Source of the DNA: Isoetes taiwanensis
Taxonomy: Eukaryota; Streptophyta; Lycopodiopsida; Isoetales; Isoetaceae
Length of the DNA: 64,000 nucleotides
Assembly: GCA_021234155.1 (NCBI GenBank)
Contig: JAJEKV010000013.1
Span: forward strand, 9,590,031-9,654,030
Reading direction: 5' to 3'
The notes below the pieces were generated by a model. That model was not told where the DNA came from and ran no database searches. It saw only the letters and a list, made by a program, of their open reading frames with translations. This document shows positions 22,531-34,855 of the stretch, piece after piece. Position numbers and translations under genes: made by a program. Every line of letters begins with the position of its first letter. Position 1 is the first letter of the stretch.

Positions 22531-22954
22531 TCACATTATCGAACTCTTGTGTGTAAAGTGAGAGTCCTTGTTTTTATATTACCAATATTGACGCAGTACT
22601 GATATTATTATCAGTATTGGTGTTGATAAGTAGCTCTTAGTGGGTTCTGGTCTCTATTACATTCCACCCATATAAGTTTGATAAGGCGGTTATCTTTCTT
22701 CGCCTCGACTGATAATAAAAAATGCGTGGCCGACATCGTGTATTCGAGGCCAGAGATTTGATCACATAGCCAAATCACACTGACCCCAAATTTGGCTCTA
22801 TGTGTAGTTTTTTGCTGTCTTTTTTGTAGAAAAACAACACTTAAAGCCCACCTGTTGTTTTGTTCCGAAAATGCTAGAAACAACATGCAAGTTTTTGGCG
22901 AAAAAGTCTATGCATAGAAAATTGACAGCCTTTTGAGAAAAATTCAATGCATTG
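22531..22954. other. No gene seen
   Basis: Unique AT-rich sequence. A 91-codon minus-strand frame (22886-22611) has no recognisable features. Confidence 0.4.
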
Positions 22955-23235
22955 TTTTAGGTGTTATTTTTTTATTTTTACTAAAAAACTAACATGTGGT
23001 TTTACAGAATATCCACATGTGGTTTTTGAAAATAGTAGTTGTTTTTAAGTGTTGTTTTTACTAAAAAATCAACATGTGGTTTAACAGAATATCTACGTGG
23101 ATAATAGTTGTTTTCAAGTGTTGTTTTTACTAGATAAAAATACGTTGTTTAGCAAAATGTCCACATGTAGAAAGGTGTAGTTTTTAAGTGTAGTTATTAC
23201 AGGTAGAAAACTTGTGTGGTTTTTTAGGATAAGAA
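22955..23235. repeat. Tandem repeat of about 80 bp, four degenerate copies
   Basis: Repeated phrase pattern TTTAAGTGTTGTTTTTACTA, AACATGTGGTTT, CAGAATATCCACATG. Copies become shorter and more diverged to the right. Confidence 0.7.
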
Positions 23236-23489
23236 TTTGGATATATTGTTTTTAAGCAACCTAGCATTGTTTTCTTCAAAAATATACATGCTTTTAAAGA
23301 ATCTAGTGTTGTTTCTTTAAATTTCTAATGTCATTTCCTTAAAAAAGATATATGCTTTTTTAAATTTGCTAACGTTGTTTGCTTCAAGGAAACAAACGTA
23401 TGCCCTTTATCTTTGGGGATTGTATTTGTCGCTACTTTAGCTCTTATTCAATAGTCAATACATTCATTTTTATTCGTTAAACAGCTTCA

Positions 23490-23640
23490 TATATTTTGAA
23501 TGTTTTGAATTCTTGATTGTAAACAAAGGTATATTTTGAATTCTTGATAGTAAAACAAAGGAACTGAGAAAAACAATATGACCATTCTTGTTGTTATTGA
23601 ATGAAAGAAACAGATATACAGCAGGAAACCTTTTTTTTTT
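23490..23640. repeat. Dispersed repeat, copy 1
   Basis: TATTTTGAATTCTTGATAGT followed by a 90-bp stretch (about 23530-23632) that recurs with changes at 26322-26432. The first 35 bp are themselves duplicated here (23505 and 23530). Confidence 0.65.
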
Positions 23641-23932
23641 ATTATTATTGTACTTAGGGACTTCTAATACCAATACATGGATTGGTGTGCAGTAGATAAA
23701 AGTTTCATGATTTGCAGATCCTCCAGTTTAATTGGTACCTTTTTATTATAAAATAATTGGTAGCACAATTCCTAAATGATGGTTAATGTATTTTTTGTCA
23801 AATGTATCTTTTAGGGCATATTGTTGCTTGCCGTTTGGATTCGTCAACAAGCTTATGCAGATGGCCGATACTTATGTTGTGGCTAATGAACAGCCTACGA
23901 CCAGTCCGGGGAGTTGATACGGCAGCCCTTAC

Positions 23933-24430
23933 ATGACGGTATGGATTACTGAAGCTTTAGGGTTAGAATGCTTTAAAAGTAGATTGTATCACAGGAAGAT
24001 AGATGCATTTGCTAGTTGCCGTGTGCTGCTCCCAGTTCCGGCCATGACAAGGAAGAAGGGTGACTTTAATATGGCCACCAGAAAAAGGATGGCAGATGAA
24101 AAGAAAGAGAGTGGTTATAAGAAGATTTTTCGGTTCGAAAATTCTTGATAAAAGCGTATTTGCTAGTGATAACGAAAACTTGTAGCAACACAAATGATGG
24201 TCTTTGAAATTGTAATAGACAAAGGCAGTGCACATGAAGGTGGAATAGCAATGCCGGTAGAAAGCAATTTATGCGCTTACAAAAATGGAAATGGAGCCAG
24301 GACCACTAGGCAAATAGCAATTGATGAATCAACCATGGGAAATCCCAACTACAAACCCGAGGAGATTACTCCAGCGACACATCAAACTAAGGTTTGCAAA
24401 CCCTTCTCAATTTATGATGTAGGAGATATT
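23933..24430 (+). pseudogene. Unrecognised coding remnant
   Basis: Two consecutive protein-like frames: MTVWITEALGLECFKSRLYH through MTRKKGDFNMATRKRMADEK (23933-24148), and GNPNYKPEEITPATHQTKVC ending CVRFGLFGKII (24194-24430). They are in different frames. I do not recognise either. The lysine-rich first part and the absence of low complexity suggest a decayed gene rather than chance. No domain can be named. Confidence 0.3.
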
Positions 24431-24431
24431 T

Positions 24432-24880
24432 GTGTCAGATTTGGGTTATTTGGTAAGATTATCTTGCTTAGCAAACCTAATTTTAAGCTATATGAAGTCT
24501 TGCTGGATATTATGTTATGATATCATGTTATCATATGCCCAGTCGACTCATAACGGCCTTTCTTTGGATTATCTTGCTTATTTTGCTTAAAATAGAGTAG
24601 ATATAATGTGGTGATGTATATCTATACCGGGGGGTAAGTGTATGTGGCATATATTTATGTTGTGTCAAATTTGGGTTCCTTTGGTAAGATTATCTTGCTT
24701 TAGCAAACTGAATTTTAAGCCACATGAAGTCTTCTTTGGATATTATGTTATGATATCATGTTATCATGGGCCTAGTCGACTCATACTTGACCTTTCTTTG
24801 GATTATCTTGCTTATTTTGCTTAAAATAGAGTAGATATAATGTGGCTGACGTATATTTATACCAGGGCAAGTGTATTTTC
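24432..24880. repeat. Tandem duplication, two copies of about 220 bp
   Basis: The stretch from TGTCAGATTTGGGTT (24433) to ATAGAGTAGATATAATGTGG (about 24610) is repeated from TGTCAAATTTGGGTT (24662) to the same phrase near 24840. Identity is high, with small indels. Confidence 0.8.
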
Positions 24881-25575
24881 ATAAGATTAAAAATTATAAT
24901 ACCAGTATTGTGGATCATATCTGGTCACTTAGTATGGCAAAGACTGTTTGCTAATAGGAAAGATGATATACGGGCATCTCTCGATCTCTACAGAGTAACT
25001 ATGAGCATTGACTAATAAAGTTACCAGATCTAGGATATTTAAATGATGTGTAATTAAGTTTTCAATTGAATAATAGCAAGGTGAAGGGGGATGACCTCAA
25101 GGAAGTCCATGACACCTATGGCTAACCGTCCTTTGGTTCTACTGCATGTAACAGGCTTCCTTGCTACTTGTTTATGTATTCTATCTTGTATAATTCCATA
25201 TGATGGCCTATTTGGATGAAAGCTTGAAGATAATGATACAAGATATTCCGATATATGGTGTAGCATTTATGACTATAGGTGGTAACCTATTATCAAATGG
25301 TATTGTATACAATTTATCATGAGTATGTTCTATACTATTGCCGAGACCTAAAGTAATACTTGGTGTGGATATTATAAATGGTTATGTGTTCTGGAAATTA
25401 TATTGAATATATCACTGATTTCATGGGACTTAACTTGTTTAATTGGATTCCATATCAAGGCCTTGGCTTAAAATATACCTGATTTAAGTCTTGGGCTGCC
25501 AATTGTACCTTGGTACTTTCTTGAAAAGACTGTATCTAGGTAGTAGATCTGGAGTGTTTGGAGTCTGAGATGATA

Positions 25576-25577
<2 letters not shown>
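24881..25577. other. No gene seen
   Basis: AT-rich unique sequence without a supported feature. It ends at the poly(T) of the next LINE. Confidence 0.45.
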
Positions 25578-25608
<31 letters not shown>

Positions 25609-26315
25609 AAGGACGAAAGCCAAAAAGTTTATTAATCAGAGAAAAAGTACAAAAGTTACATGTCTCATCTAACTGTGTAAGCACACAAAGATACCACAGG
25701 AGCACGAGCTTGGAGCACAATGTACTTAGTCCAGAATAGGAGACTAATGATAAGAATTAATTGAAGAGATCGAATCGGATGTGTTTCACCAGTTCTGAGT
25801 CAAGGGAGGAACATTCGTAGGTCGTCAATATCTTTTTTCGGGCCCACAGTAACAACAACGTGTGTGAGATGAATAAATGCCCCGAAGATGTGGTGTCTGC
25901 GACGCTTCCATATCGACCATAGGAGCCAACCCGGAACCAAGATGAAATGCCCTTTGTTTAGCTGGAGGCCATGCGTTGGGATAGGGCGGCAAAAGGATGC
26001 ATCGGCGGTCCAATGTCTTTGCTAAACAAACCTTGTAGCCGAGGACCACTTTCGTTGAACCTCGGGACAATCAAAGAGACAATGCTCAAGAGTCTCAACG
26101 TCAGAAAAGCCAGGCGGGCATCACTGCGGATATCGCGAGGATCATAGCGATGTCGAAAAGGCATTAACCCGAGCTTTTGTGGATGACCCGCCACCTGATC
26201 TGAGACTTTAGGGTGGAGCAACCTATCCCAAAGCCATTGCCATGTATGCGACACAAAGTGGGTCATGGAACTGTGAGGTGCCACCCATCCGCAACCGGGG
26301 GTTGTGGTGCAGGAA
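25578..26315 (-). mobile_element. 5'-truncated LINE of the H1/H2 family with long poly(A)
   Basis: A T30 run (25578-25607) on the plus strand is the poly(A) tail of a minus-strand LINE. Its 3' UTR follows from 25608, and decayed ORF2 C-terminal sequence lies at about 26310-25840. Readable blocks are WRVIHKSSGLMPFRHRYDP, the zf-RVT-like ETLEHCLFDCPEVQRKWS, and GWLLWSIWKRRRHHIFGAF. The last is nearly the same as the H1 signature GWLLWSIWKRRRMYIFKG. Frames change at least twice. The 5' edge near 26315 is judged from where similarity stops. I could not find a matching target-site duplication. Confidence 0.7.
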
Positions 26316-26321
26316 ACATAT

Positions 26322-26432
26322 TTTGAATTCTTGATACTAAACAAAGGCATTGAGAAAAATATATGATCATCCTTGGTATTATTGGATGAAAGAAACCAGA
26401 TATACAACAAGAAACAGAGACCATAGTCTAGC
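26322..26432. repeat. Dispersed repeat, copy 2
   Basis: Second copy of the repeat at 23530-23632, lying directly beside the truncated LINE. Phrases ATTTTGAATTCTTGATACT and AACCAGATATACAACAAGAA match copy 1. Confidence 0.65.
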
Positions 26433-28735
26433 CTTTTTTCGCATCTTTGAAAGCTAAACCCAACCAAGATGCATTTTTGTAGCAGAGCTCCACGAAATTG
26501 ACAGTAAAATAGGCAAAAGACTAATAAAAAAACAGCAGAGTTACCACTGTCATTACTTTTGCTTTCCACGAGATATGGTTACAAAATGACAGAATAATAA
26601 TGGTGGAATATCTGTTCTGCAAGAAACAGGTGTGGCCATAGCCGTTGCCCCAGCCGCTTCGACACCTTAATCCCAATGCAGTGCTTCAACACAGCGAAGC
26701 ACCTGTTTTAAATAAATAAAAAGATGTTATAAGTGATCTAAAGGAAAAAATCAAAAAGAAAAGGAAAGTTCTTTGGCGCTCACAGTTTGAATGCTCCCTG
26801 TTATTTAAGTCTCATGCTGCTCTAGAGGGGGTGAATGCAATGGTGGTGTCTTTGGTTTCCAGCTCTGCCCATCTGCATATTTTACAAAGCATTTCATTTC
26901 AATACAATGCAAAAACTTGGGATTCTATAACTAACTTCAAATCAAACTCACCTCCAGTTGTGGTCCAACCTTCTGTCATGCATCTGAAATGCTCGGTCTC
27001 AAAACTTTATGGATTTCTACATGTCGCCTACGTACAGCACAGTGTATGCATAATGGGGCTTGTCGATTTTTGTGGCCATAGCTGCCATTTCGCACCAAGT
27101 TGCTTCCCGGTCAGCGCGTGAGCTTGAGCTTCGGCCTTTTGGACCTATCTTGAAGCTCCATTATGCATTTAGAGTCGATTACGAAAAGGCCTTTTACGGC
27201 ACGAAGCATTCGTGGAACTAGTTTTACGCATTACATGTAAGCCTACGTCTGGCCGGTTGAATGCTTGACTACATAAAACCAGTCAGTAGCTACATGGTGC
27301 ATCTGAGCGTCTTTGTTGGTTTTGGCCTTTACCGGATCGATCCCGAAGCCCAACGCTTACGAGCAATACACGCTTCTCGGGATAGCTTTAAGATCTTCCG
27401 AGGTCGATGAAGCATGCGATTCGATGAAATGATTTGGGTGCAAACATCATATTTGGAGCATTCGAAGGCGAGAATAATAGGCGGTCAAGGCGGTGGAAGG
27501 GCAAGGGGGCAGGCATTAATTTGAGCGACCAATAGAATGTTAGGACTGGATCAAATTCTAGGCGTCCAATTTAGCATCAATCTCGCCGGTTGAATACATG
27601 GGATTCTATGTAAGTGATATTTATTAGACATAATTAAAATTTAAAATGTTCAATAAACTTTATGAAAATATTTGTTCGTTAAGGACATCAAGCTGAAGCC
27701 CGATTTCACTCTGCCAGTCCATTTGCTCTGAGGGGCGAATCGAGGGGAGCCACGAGTGTCTAATTAACACCATTGTTGGGATTCAACCGCAGTCTGAAAC
27801 CTAGGTGGAAGTTCCCGACGTGGAGTGAGATAACATGTGATCCGTTGCCGCCAAATCAAGATGGGGTCAAACAACCTCTATTTGACCCGCATCACAAGGC
27901 AGCCCTCCTAAAAAACGTTTTCATGGTTGTAAGTATAGTCAATGTTTGTGCACTTTAAGCTGATACAACTGTATTGCCCAATAACATCTTTTCAACAGAA
28001 TAGAGCCATTTGAACTCCAGCAAGATCCCATGCTCTTCTACACATATCAAACATTCCAAAGCAACACAACTATATTAAATGAGCAAATGTATCTGGTAAA
28101 GGACGTATCAACGCAAAGGAATACACTGCAAATTATGGACATAGCAATATCTCGGCTTGAATCAGATTAAGACATGTAGAGAAGACAGAGAGGGGGAAAA
28201 AATAACAAACTGCACTTTGCCCCATTCGGTCGCACTCAAGTGTAAAAGAAAGCAAAGAAATACCAAATCTTTCTCTTTGAATTTTTTCTCCTCTTTCGGG
28301 AACCGAGTTCTCCTTTAAACTCAAATGTTCAGCTTAAAAAACGTCTTTTAGATTTTTTTGCATCGAATTGATGTCTGGATGAAGGCGATTAAACATAGGT
28401 GCTCATTTAACAGTCAAAGCATCAGAGCAACCGCAACTACAGAAAAAAGACACACCGGCAGTTCCAAATAGCACAAAGCACAGCTATGGCTGCTCTACTA
28501 CCATCGCCACTCAGCTGCTCCACCACCATCGCCAGTGCTTTTCAGAAATAACCTAAGAAACTAAACCATTCAACCTAAGATTATTTTACCCGCACTCAAA
28601 ACCCTAAAGTTAGTTGGGGTCAAAACTCGACCTCTAGCTCAAACTTCTACGGTATTCCTATATGAATACTCTTAAAAACCTTTAAAAACCTTATGTAATA
28701 AATGTACGGTTTGTGATTTTGGCCGTATTATCACA
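26433..28735. other. Long stretch without a supportable gene
   Basis: Mixed-composition DNA. Open frames of 60-100 codons (for example 26831-27121 plus) show no domain, signal peptide or splice context. Some parts (27100-27600, 27700-27900) are richer in GC and may be old transposon interior. I see no repeats. Confidence 0.4.
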
Positions 28736-30345
28736 AAAATTACAGGAGGGCATCTTGCCAAGGTGACGTTGGCAAAATTTGGGTGACATGGCACCTAGCC
28801 TCCATAACATGCCAAAGTGAAAAAAATGCCACCTAGGCTCAAACATGCCATCTAGGCTCAAATATGCCACCTAGGCTGCAACATGCCAAGGTGGCTCAAC
28901 CAATGCCACGTGGGCTCCAACATGCCAATATGGCTCAAACCCACCTAGGCTCCAAGATGGGGTGGCTCAAACATACCACCCGGGCTCGAACATGCCTAGG
29001 TGGCTCAACCATGCCCGCCAGGCTCCAGCGTGCCACCTAGGCGCCAGCGTCGCTCAAACATGCCACCTAGGCTCAAACATGTCACCTAGGCTCCAACAAG
29101 CCACCTAGGCTCAAACATGCCACCTAGGCTCAAACACGCCATCTAGGCTCGAACATGCCAAGGTGGCTCAAACATGCCACCTAGGCTCCAATGTGCCAAG
29201 GTGGCTCAAACATGCCACCTAGGCTCCAACATGAAAGGTGGCTCCAAACATGCCACCCTAGGCTCGGAACATGCCAAGGTGGCTCCAATGCCGTGGGCTC
29301 CATGCGTGGGCTCCCAACATGCAAGGTGGCTCAAGCGTGCCACCTAGGCTCCAATGTTATGCCAAGGCAGCTCAAACATGCCATCTAGGCTCCAACATGC
29401 CAGCGTGGCTTAAACATGCCACCTAGGCTCCCAACATGCCAGGTGGCACAAACATGTCACCTAGGCTCCAGCATGCGGTGGCTCCAGCGATGCCACATGG
29501 GCTCCAACATGCCACCTTGGCATGTTGGAGCCTAAGGTGGCATGTTGAAGCACATGTGGCATGTTTGAGCCACCTGTGGCATGTTAGAGGCATGTTTGAG
29601 CCACCTTGCATGTTTGAGCTAGGTGGCATGTTGGAGCCCACATGGCATGTTTGAGCCACTTTGGCATGTTGGAGCCTAGGTGGCATGTTTGAGCCTAGGT
29701 GGCATGTTGAAACCCGTGGCATGTTTGAGCCCTGCTGTGGCATGTTGGGCCTAGGTGACATGTTGGAGCACCTTGGCATGTTTGAGCCACCTTGGCATGT
29801 TGGAGCCTAGGTGGCATGTTTGAGCCTAGGTGGCATGTTGGAGCCCGTGGCATGTTTGAGCCACCTTGGTATGTTTGAGCCTGGGTGGCATGTTGGAGAC
29901 TAGGTGGCATGTTTGAGCCAATCTTGGCATGTTGGAGCTCGGGTGGCATGTTGGAGCCCGTGGCATGTTTGAGCCGCGTTGGCATGTTGGGCCTAGGTGT
30001 GGCATGTTGGAGCCCACGTGGCATGTTTGAGCTTAGGTGGCATGTTGGGCCTGGGTGGCATGTTGGAGCAAACCTTGGCATGTTGGAGCCAAGGTAAGCC
30101 AAACATGCCAAGGTGGCTCAAACATGCCATGTGCCAACATGCCACGGTGGCTCAAACATGCCACGTGGACTCCAACATGCCATGTGAGCTCCAACATGCC
30201 AAGGTGGCTCAAACATGCCACCTAGGCTCAAACATGCCAAGGTGGCTTCAACATGCCACACGGGCTCCAACATGCCACCTAGGCTCCAACATGCCAAGGT
30301 GGTGCAAGCATGCCACCTAGGCTCAAGCATGCCATCTAGGCACTC
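28736..30345. repeat. Left CATGCC/CCTAGG tandem array
   Basis: Dozens of degenerate copies of a roughly 40-bp monomer built from ACATGCCACCTAGGCTC and AACATGCCAAGGTGGCTC half-units. The orientation flips inside this array: plus-type to about 29515, reverse from 29520 to about 30095, plus-type again to 30345. Open frames reading NMPPRLQHAK-like strings are products of the repeat. TTGGCAAAATTTGGGTGACA at 28768 recurs nearly identically at 30440, so the array seems to have expanded between two copies of one original sequence. Confidence 0.9.
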
Positions 30346-31465
30346 CAAATGGTGACTTGGCATGCCAAGTAAGCAAGGCCAAGTTTTGACTAGGCCAAAA
30401 ATGAAAAGATGTCCATTTTTTGTCTTTTCATTGGGTGATGTTGGCAAATTTTGGGTGACATGGCTAGATGGTGGTGACATGAACATGATGACTAGGACTT
30501 TATACAAGAAATATGATAACCTTTGGAATTTTTGGTAGAGGAGTTTGGCAATGGATGATCTTGCGCTGACACCCTTCCCCAAATCGAACTAGGCCAGGAC
30601 TTTGCGCGGCTTCCTCACCAGAGGGAAGAGGCCAGACCCCAGGGGACGAAGCTCAGAAAGGTTGTCGAGGCGGCCTTTCCGCCGCCGCTCCTTGGGGCGG
30701 GCAAATGCCAATGCCCCCTTTCGAGCTTCGACTTCTCTATCCGGCCAGTTGAATCCACCGTTCAAGTAAACTTCGGCCGAAAGGGTTCAAAAAAATCAAG
30801 ATCCGTCCAGGAAACTTATCAAGCGGGAAGGCGTCTGCGTATTTCGACCATGTAGAAACCCAAGTGTTTTGTCGTTCAGCGATTACAAAGGCTCAGGAAT
30901 GGAGATTCGACTTACCGCCATGTCGTAGGAATGGTGACATTACCCTAGGGACCAAGTTATCACGGTCATTTTTTGCAATGAAATAAACATGAACCCTTTA
31001 CATGACTATATTTTGCAGCCATCTCTTACGCCAATTGACTAGGAACGTATTGGACATGAGCTACTTTGGCGCTTCTTGGAGAAAGAGTGGTCTTCTGCGC
31101 ACGAAACTTGGTCCCGAGGATAATCTCGACGTTTTTAGTCCATTGGCAAGTCAGTTTACAATTTCGGAGTGGGAGAGTTGCCTGTCCGTGGCCAAGGGCT
31201 TTTGGGAGAGGACCTTTGGGGTGAACTGCTTCCGGAAGGTTTTAGGGGGTCCATCTGGCGTCAACACCCTCCCTCTATGTGATGACATTGTGCAAGATCC
31301 TAGTCGAATCTGATTAGGATATGGCCTCCGACACATAAACCCTGTGTGTTGCTAGGTTATTGAAGGGTTTACGTTTTGGAGGCCGAGTTTTTGTCGGTTG
31401 CACTTGGGACATGGCCGAGAAGCTGCAATTAAAAACGCGAGGCAATATGGGGTTTGGATTTATCC
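30346..31465 (+). repeat. Left inner arm of the foldback
   Basis: Unique-looking sequence whose reverse complement is at 31530-32680. It includes a coding-like stretch (31002-31313 plus) with VLDMSYFGASWRKSGLL and SEWESCLSVAKGFWERTFG. The other arm keeps LNVLDMSYLGASWRKSGL. Neither frame is intact across the arm, and I do not recognise the protein. Confidence 0.75.
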
Positions 31466-31529
31466 TCCTCCCATAATGGCAAATAGAAGCCAAAGAGCCC
31501 TTTGCATTGCAAAATTGTTTGGGATCATT

Positions 31530-32680
31530 CGGGATAGCCAATAGATCCAAACCCCATTCCTTCAGTTCCTATTGCTTCATGTTTTTAAGCTGCGGCTTCT
31601 TGACCATGTCCCAAGTGCAACCGACTAAATCGCGACCTCCATAGCGTAAACCCTTCAATAACCTAGCAAACCACGGGTTTTCGTTTGGAAGCCATATCCT
31701 AGTCCGTTCGACCGAGGATCTTGCACATTGTGATCCGTAGAGGGAGGGTGTTCATGCCGGAAGATGGACCCTTAAAACCTTCCGAAGCGGTTCGCCCCAA
31801 AGGTCCTCTCACGAAGGCCCTTGGCCCGCGGATGGGCAACTCTCCCACTCAGGAACTATAAACCCGACTCGCCAATGGACTCAAAACATCGACATTACTC
31901 GAAACCAAGTTTAGGTGGGAGGAAGACCACTCTTTCTCCAAGAAGCGCCAAGGTAGCTCATGTCCAATACGTTAAGAGTCAATTGGCCTAAGAGGTGGCT
32001 GCAAAATCTTTGCCATGTAGAGGTTCGTGTTTCTTTTTGTTGCCAAAATGAGTAGTGTAACTTGGTTCCTAGGGTAAATTTGCTATTAGGGATGACATGG
32101 CGAAGTCAAATCTCCATTTCGGAGCCTTTATGCTTGCTTTCGAGCGACAAAACACTTGGGTTTTCTGTGGTCGGCCGCTAGGGCGCTTATGATTTGATAA
32201 GTTCTTTTCGGGCGAATCTTGGATTTTTGAATTTACTTGAAGCGAGGTTACTTGGGCGGTGGATTCAGCAATTCGGATAGGGAAGCCGAGCTCGGGGGGG
32301 GGCATTGGCATTTTTCCCTCCGGAGGATCGTTGGCGGGAAGGCTACCTCGCAACCTTTTTGAGGTCCGTCTCCTAGGGTCGGCCTCTCCCCTCCGGTGAG
32401 GAAAGCTGCGCAAAGTCCCGGCCTGGTTCGATTTGGGGAAAGGTGTCAGCGTTTAAGTTCTTCATCCCTTGCCAAACTCCTCTACCAAAAAATTCTAAAG
32501 GTTATCATATTTCTTGCATAAAGTCCTAGTCATCATGTCCACATCACCACCATCTAGCCATGTCAACCAAAATTTGCCAACATCACCCAATGAAAAGACC
32601 AAGATGGACATCTTTTTATTTTTGGCCTAGTCAAAACTTGGCCTTGCTTAGTTGGCATGCCATGTCACCGCTTGGAGTGC
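31530..32680 (-). repeat. Right inner arm of the foldback
   Basis: Reverse-complement partner of 30346-31465. A 114-codon minus frame (32413-32069) with MPMPPPELGFPIRIAEST corresponds to the left arm's QMPMPPFELRLLYPAS. The arms differ by scattered substitutions and small indels, so the palindrome is not recent. Confidence 0.75.
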
Positions 32681-34760
32681 CTAGGTGGCATATTGGTGCC
32701 TAGGTGGCATGCCTGAGCCACCTTGGCATGTTGGAGCCTAGGTGGCATGTTGGAGCCCACATGGCATGTTTCAACCACCTTGGCATGTTTGAGCCTAAGT
32801 GGCATATTTGAGCCATCTTGGGGTGTTGGAGCCCGCATGGCATGTTTGAGCCACCTTGGCATGTTTGAGCCACCTTAGCATGTTTGACATGGGTGGCATG
32901 TTTGAGCCACCTTAGGTATGTTGAAGCCTAAGCGGCATGTTGGAGCCTAAGTGGCATGTTGGAGCCCACGTGACATGTTTGAGCCACCTTGGCATGTTGG
33001 AGTCCATGTGGCATGTTTGAGCCACCTTGGCATGTTTGAGCCTAGGTGGCATGTTTGAGCCATCTTGGCATGTTTAAGCGTAGGTTGATATTGGAGCCTA
33101 GGTGGCATGTTTGAGCCACCTGTGCATGTTTGAGCCGAGGTGGCATTTTGGAGCCAACGTGGCATGTTTGAGCCACCTTGACATGTTTGAGGCTAGGTGG
33201 CATGTTGGAGCCACCTTGGCATGTTGGACCTAGGTGTCATGTTTGAGTCACCTTGGCATGTTTGAGCCTAGGTGAGCCTCCTTGGCATGTTGGAGCCTAG
33301 GTGGCATGTTGGAACCACCTTGCATGTTTGAGCATAGGGGCATGTTGTGAAGCCCAGGTGTGGCATGTTTGAGCCACCTTGGCATGTTGGAGCCTAGGTG
33401 GCATGTTGGAGCCACCTTGGCATGTTTGAGCCACCTTGACATGTTGGAGCCTAGGTGGCATGTTTGAGTCACCTTGCCATGTTGGAGTCTAGGTGGCATG
33501 TTGGAGCCCAGGTGGCATGTTTGAGCCACCTTGGCACTTGGAGCCTAAGTGGCATGTTGGAGTCTAGGTGGCATGTTGGAGCCCACGTGGCATATGCTGG
33601 AGCCTAGGTGGCATGTTGGAGCCACCTTAGCATGCTTGAGCCACCTTGGCATGTTGGAGCCTAGGTGGCATGTTTGAACCACCTTGACAAGTTGGATCCC
33701 GCATGGCATGTTTGATCCACCTTGGCATGTTTGCGCTTAGGTGGCATGTTGGAGCTCGCGTGGCATGTTTGAGTCACCTTGGCATGTTGGAGCCTAGGTG
33801 GCATGTTTGAGCCACCGTGGCATGTCAGAGCCTAGGTGCCATGTTGGAGCCACCTTGGCATGTTTGCGCCACCTTGGCATGTTTGAGCCTAGGTGGCATG
33901 TTGGGCAAGTGTCATGTTTGAGCCACCTTGGCATGTTTGAGCCTAGGTGAGCCTCCTTGGCATGTTGGAGCCTAGGTGGCATGTTGGATGTTTGAGCCAC
34001 CTTGGCATGTTGGAGCCTAGGTGGCATGTTGGAGCCACCTTGGCATGTTTGAGCCACCTTGACATGTTGGAGCCTAGGTGGCATGTTTTGTGTCATAGTG
34101 CCATGTTGGAGTCTAGGTGGCATGTTGGAGCCTAGGTGGCATGTTTGAGCCACCTTGGCACGTTGGAGCCTAAGTGGCATGTTGGAGTCTAGGTGGCATG
34201 TTGGAGCCCACGTGGCATATGTTGGAGCCTAGGTGGCGTGTTTGAGCCACCTTGGCATGTTCGTGCCTAGGTGGCATGTTGGAGCCACCTTGGCATGCTT
34301 GAGCCACCTTGGCATGTTGGAGCCTAGGTGGCATGTTTGAAGCCACCTTGACAAGTTGGATCCCGCATGGCATGTTTGATCCACCTTGGCATGTTTGGGC
34401 TTAGGTGGCATGTTCAAGCTCGCGTGGCATGTTTGAGTCACCTTGGCATGTTGGGGCCTAGGTGGCATGTTTGGCGGCAAGTGGCATGTGCCGGACCTAG
34501 GTGCCATGTTGGAGCCACCTTGGCATGTTTGAGCCACCTTGGCATGCCCGAGCCTAGGTGTCATGTTTGAGCCACCTTGGCATGTTTTGAGTCACCTTAG
34601 CATGTTGGAGTCTATGTGGCATGTTTGAGCCACCTTGGCATGTTGAAGCCTAGTTGCCATGTTGGAGCCACCTTGGCATGTTGAAGCCTAGTTGCCATGT
34701 TGGAGCCACCTTGGCATGTTTGAGCCACCTTGGCATGTTGAAGCCGAGGTAGCATGTTTG
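32681..34760. repeat. Right CATGCC/CCTAGG tandem array
   Basis: The same monomer as the left array, here mainly reading GCCTAGGTGGCATGTTGGAG and GAGCCACCTTGGCATGTTTG. Higher-order copies are visible: the block around 33250-33540 is repeated at about 33920-34165. It contains no switch of orientation as clear as those in the left array. Confidence 0.9.
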
Positions 34761-34855
34761 AAGTCAAATGCTAGTGAAGTGTGTCAAGCATATATAACTC
34801 TTGTATCTTTGCCATTTTGTGGCAATAATGGCATGTGGACAACTTGATCATACAT

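Larger units (their letters stand above)
28736..34760. mobile_element. Giant foldback (inverted-repeat) structure with array-bearing arms
   Basis: The region is a near-palindrome centred at about 31500. The inner arms, 30346-31465 and the reverse complement of 31530-32680, match closely over more than 1.1 kb. Outside them each arm carries a large array of a roughly 40-bp monomer in opposite overall orientation (left 1.6 kb, right 2.1 kb). Only about 65 bp separate the arms. This layout, long inverted repeats made partly of tandem subrepeats, is like foldback transposons of animals and plants. An inverted segmental duplication is the alternative. I cannot find terminal target duplications, so mobility is an inference. 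Confidence 0.6.

Noticed and set aside
25578-25607. T-run as a transcription terminator or microsatellite only.
   Set aside because: The adjacent sequence reads as a LINE 3' UTR and ORF2 tail on the minus strand, so it is the poly(A) tail of that insertion.
28736-34760. The regular repeats could suggest a CRISPR array or genes encoding NMPPRLQHAK-type repeat proteins.
   Set aside because: Repeats are degenerate, contiguous, without unique spacers of fixed length, and occur in both orientations in plant DNA. The protein strings are just the monomer translated.
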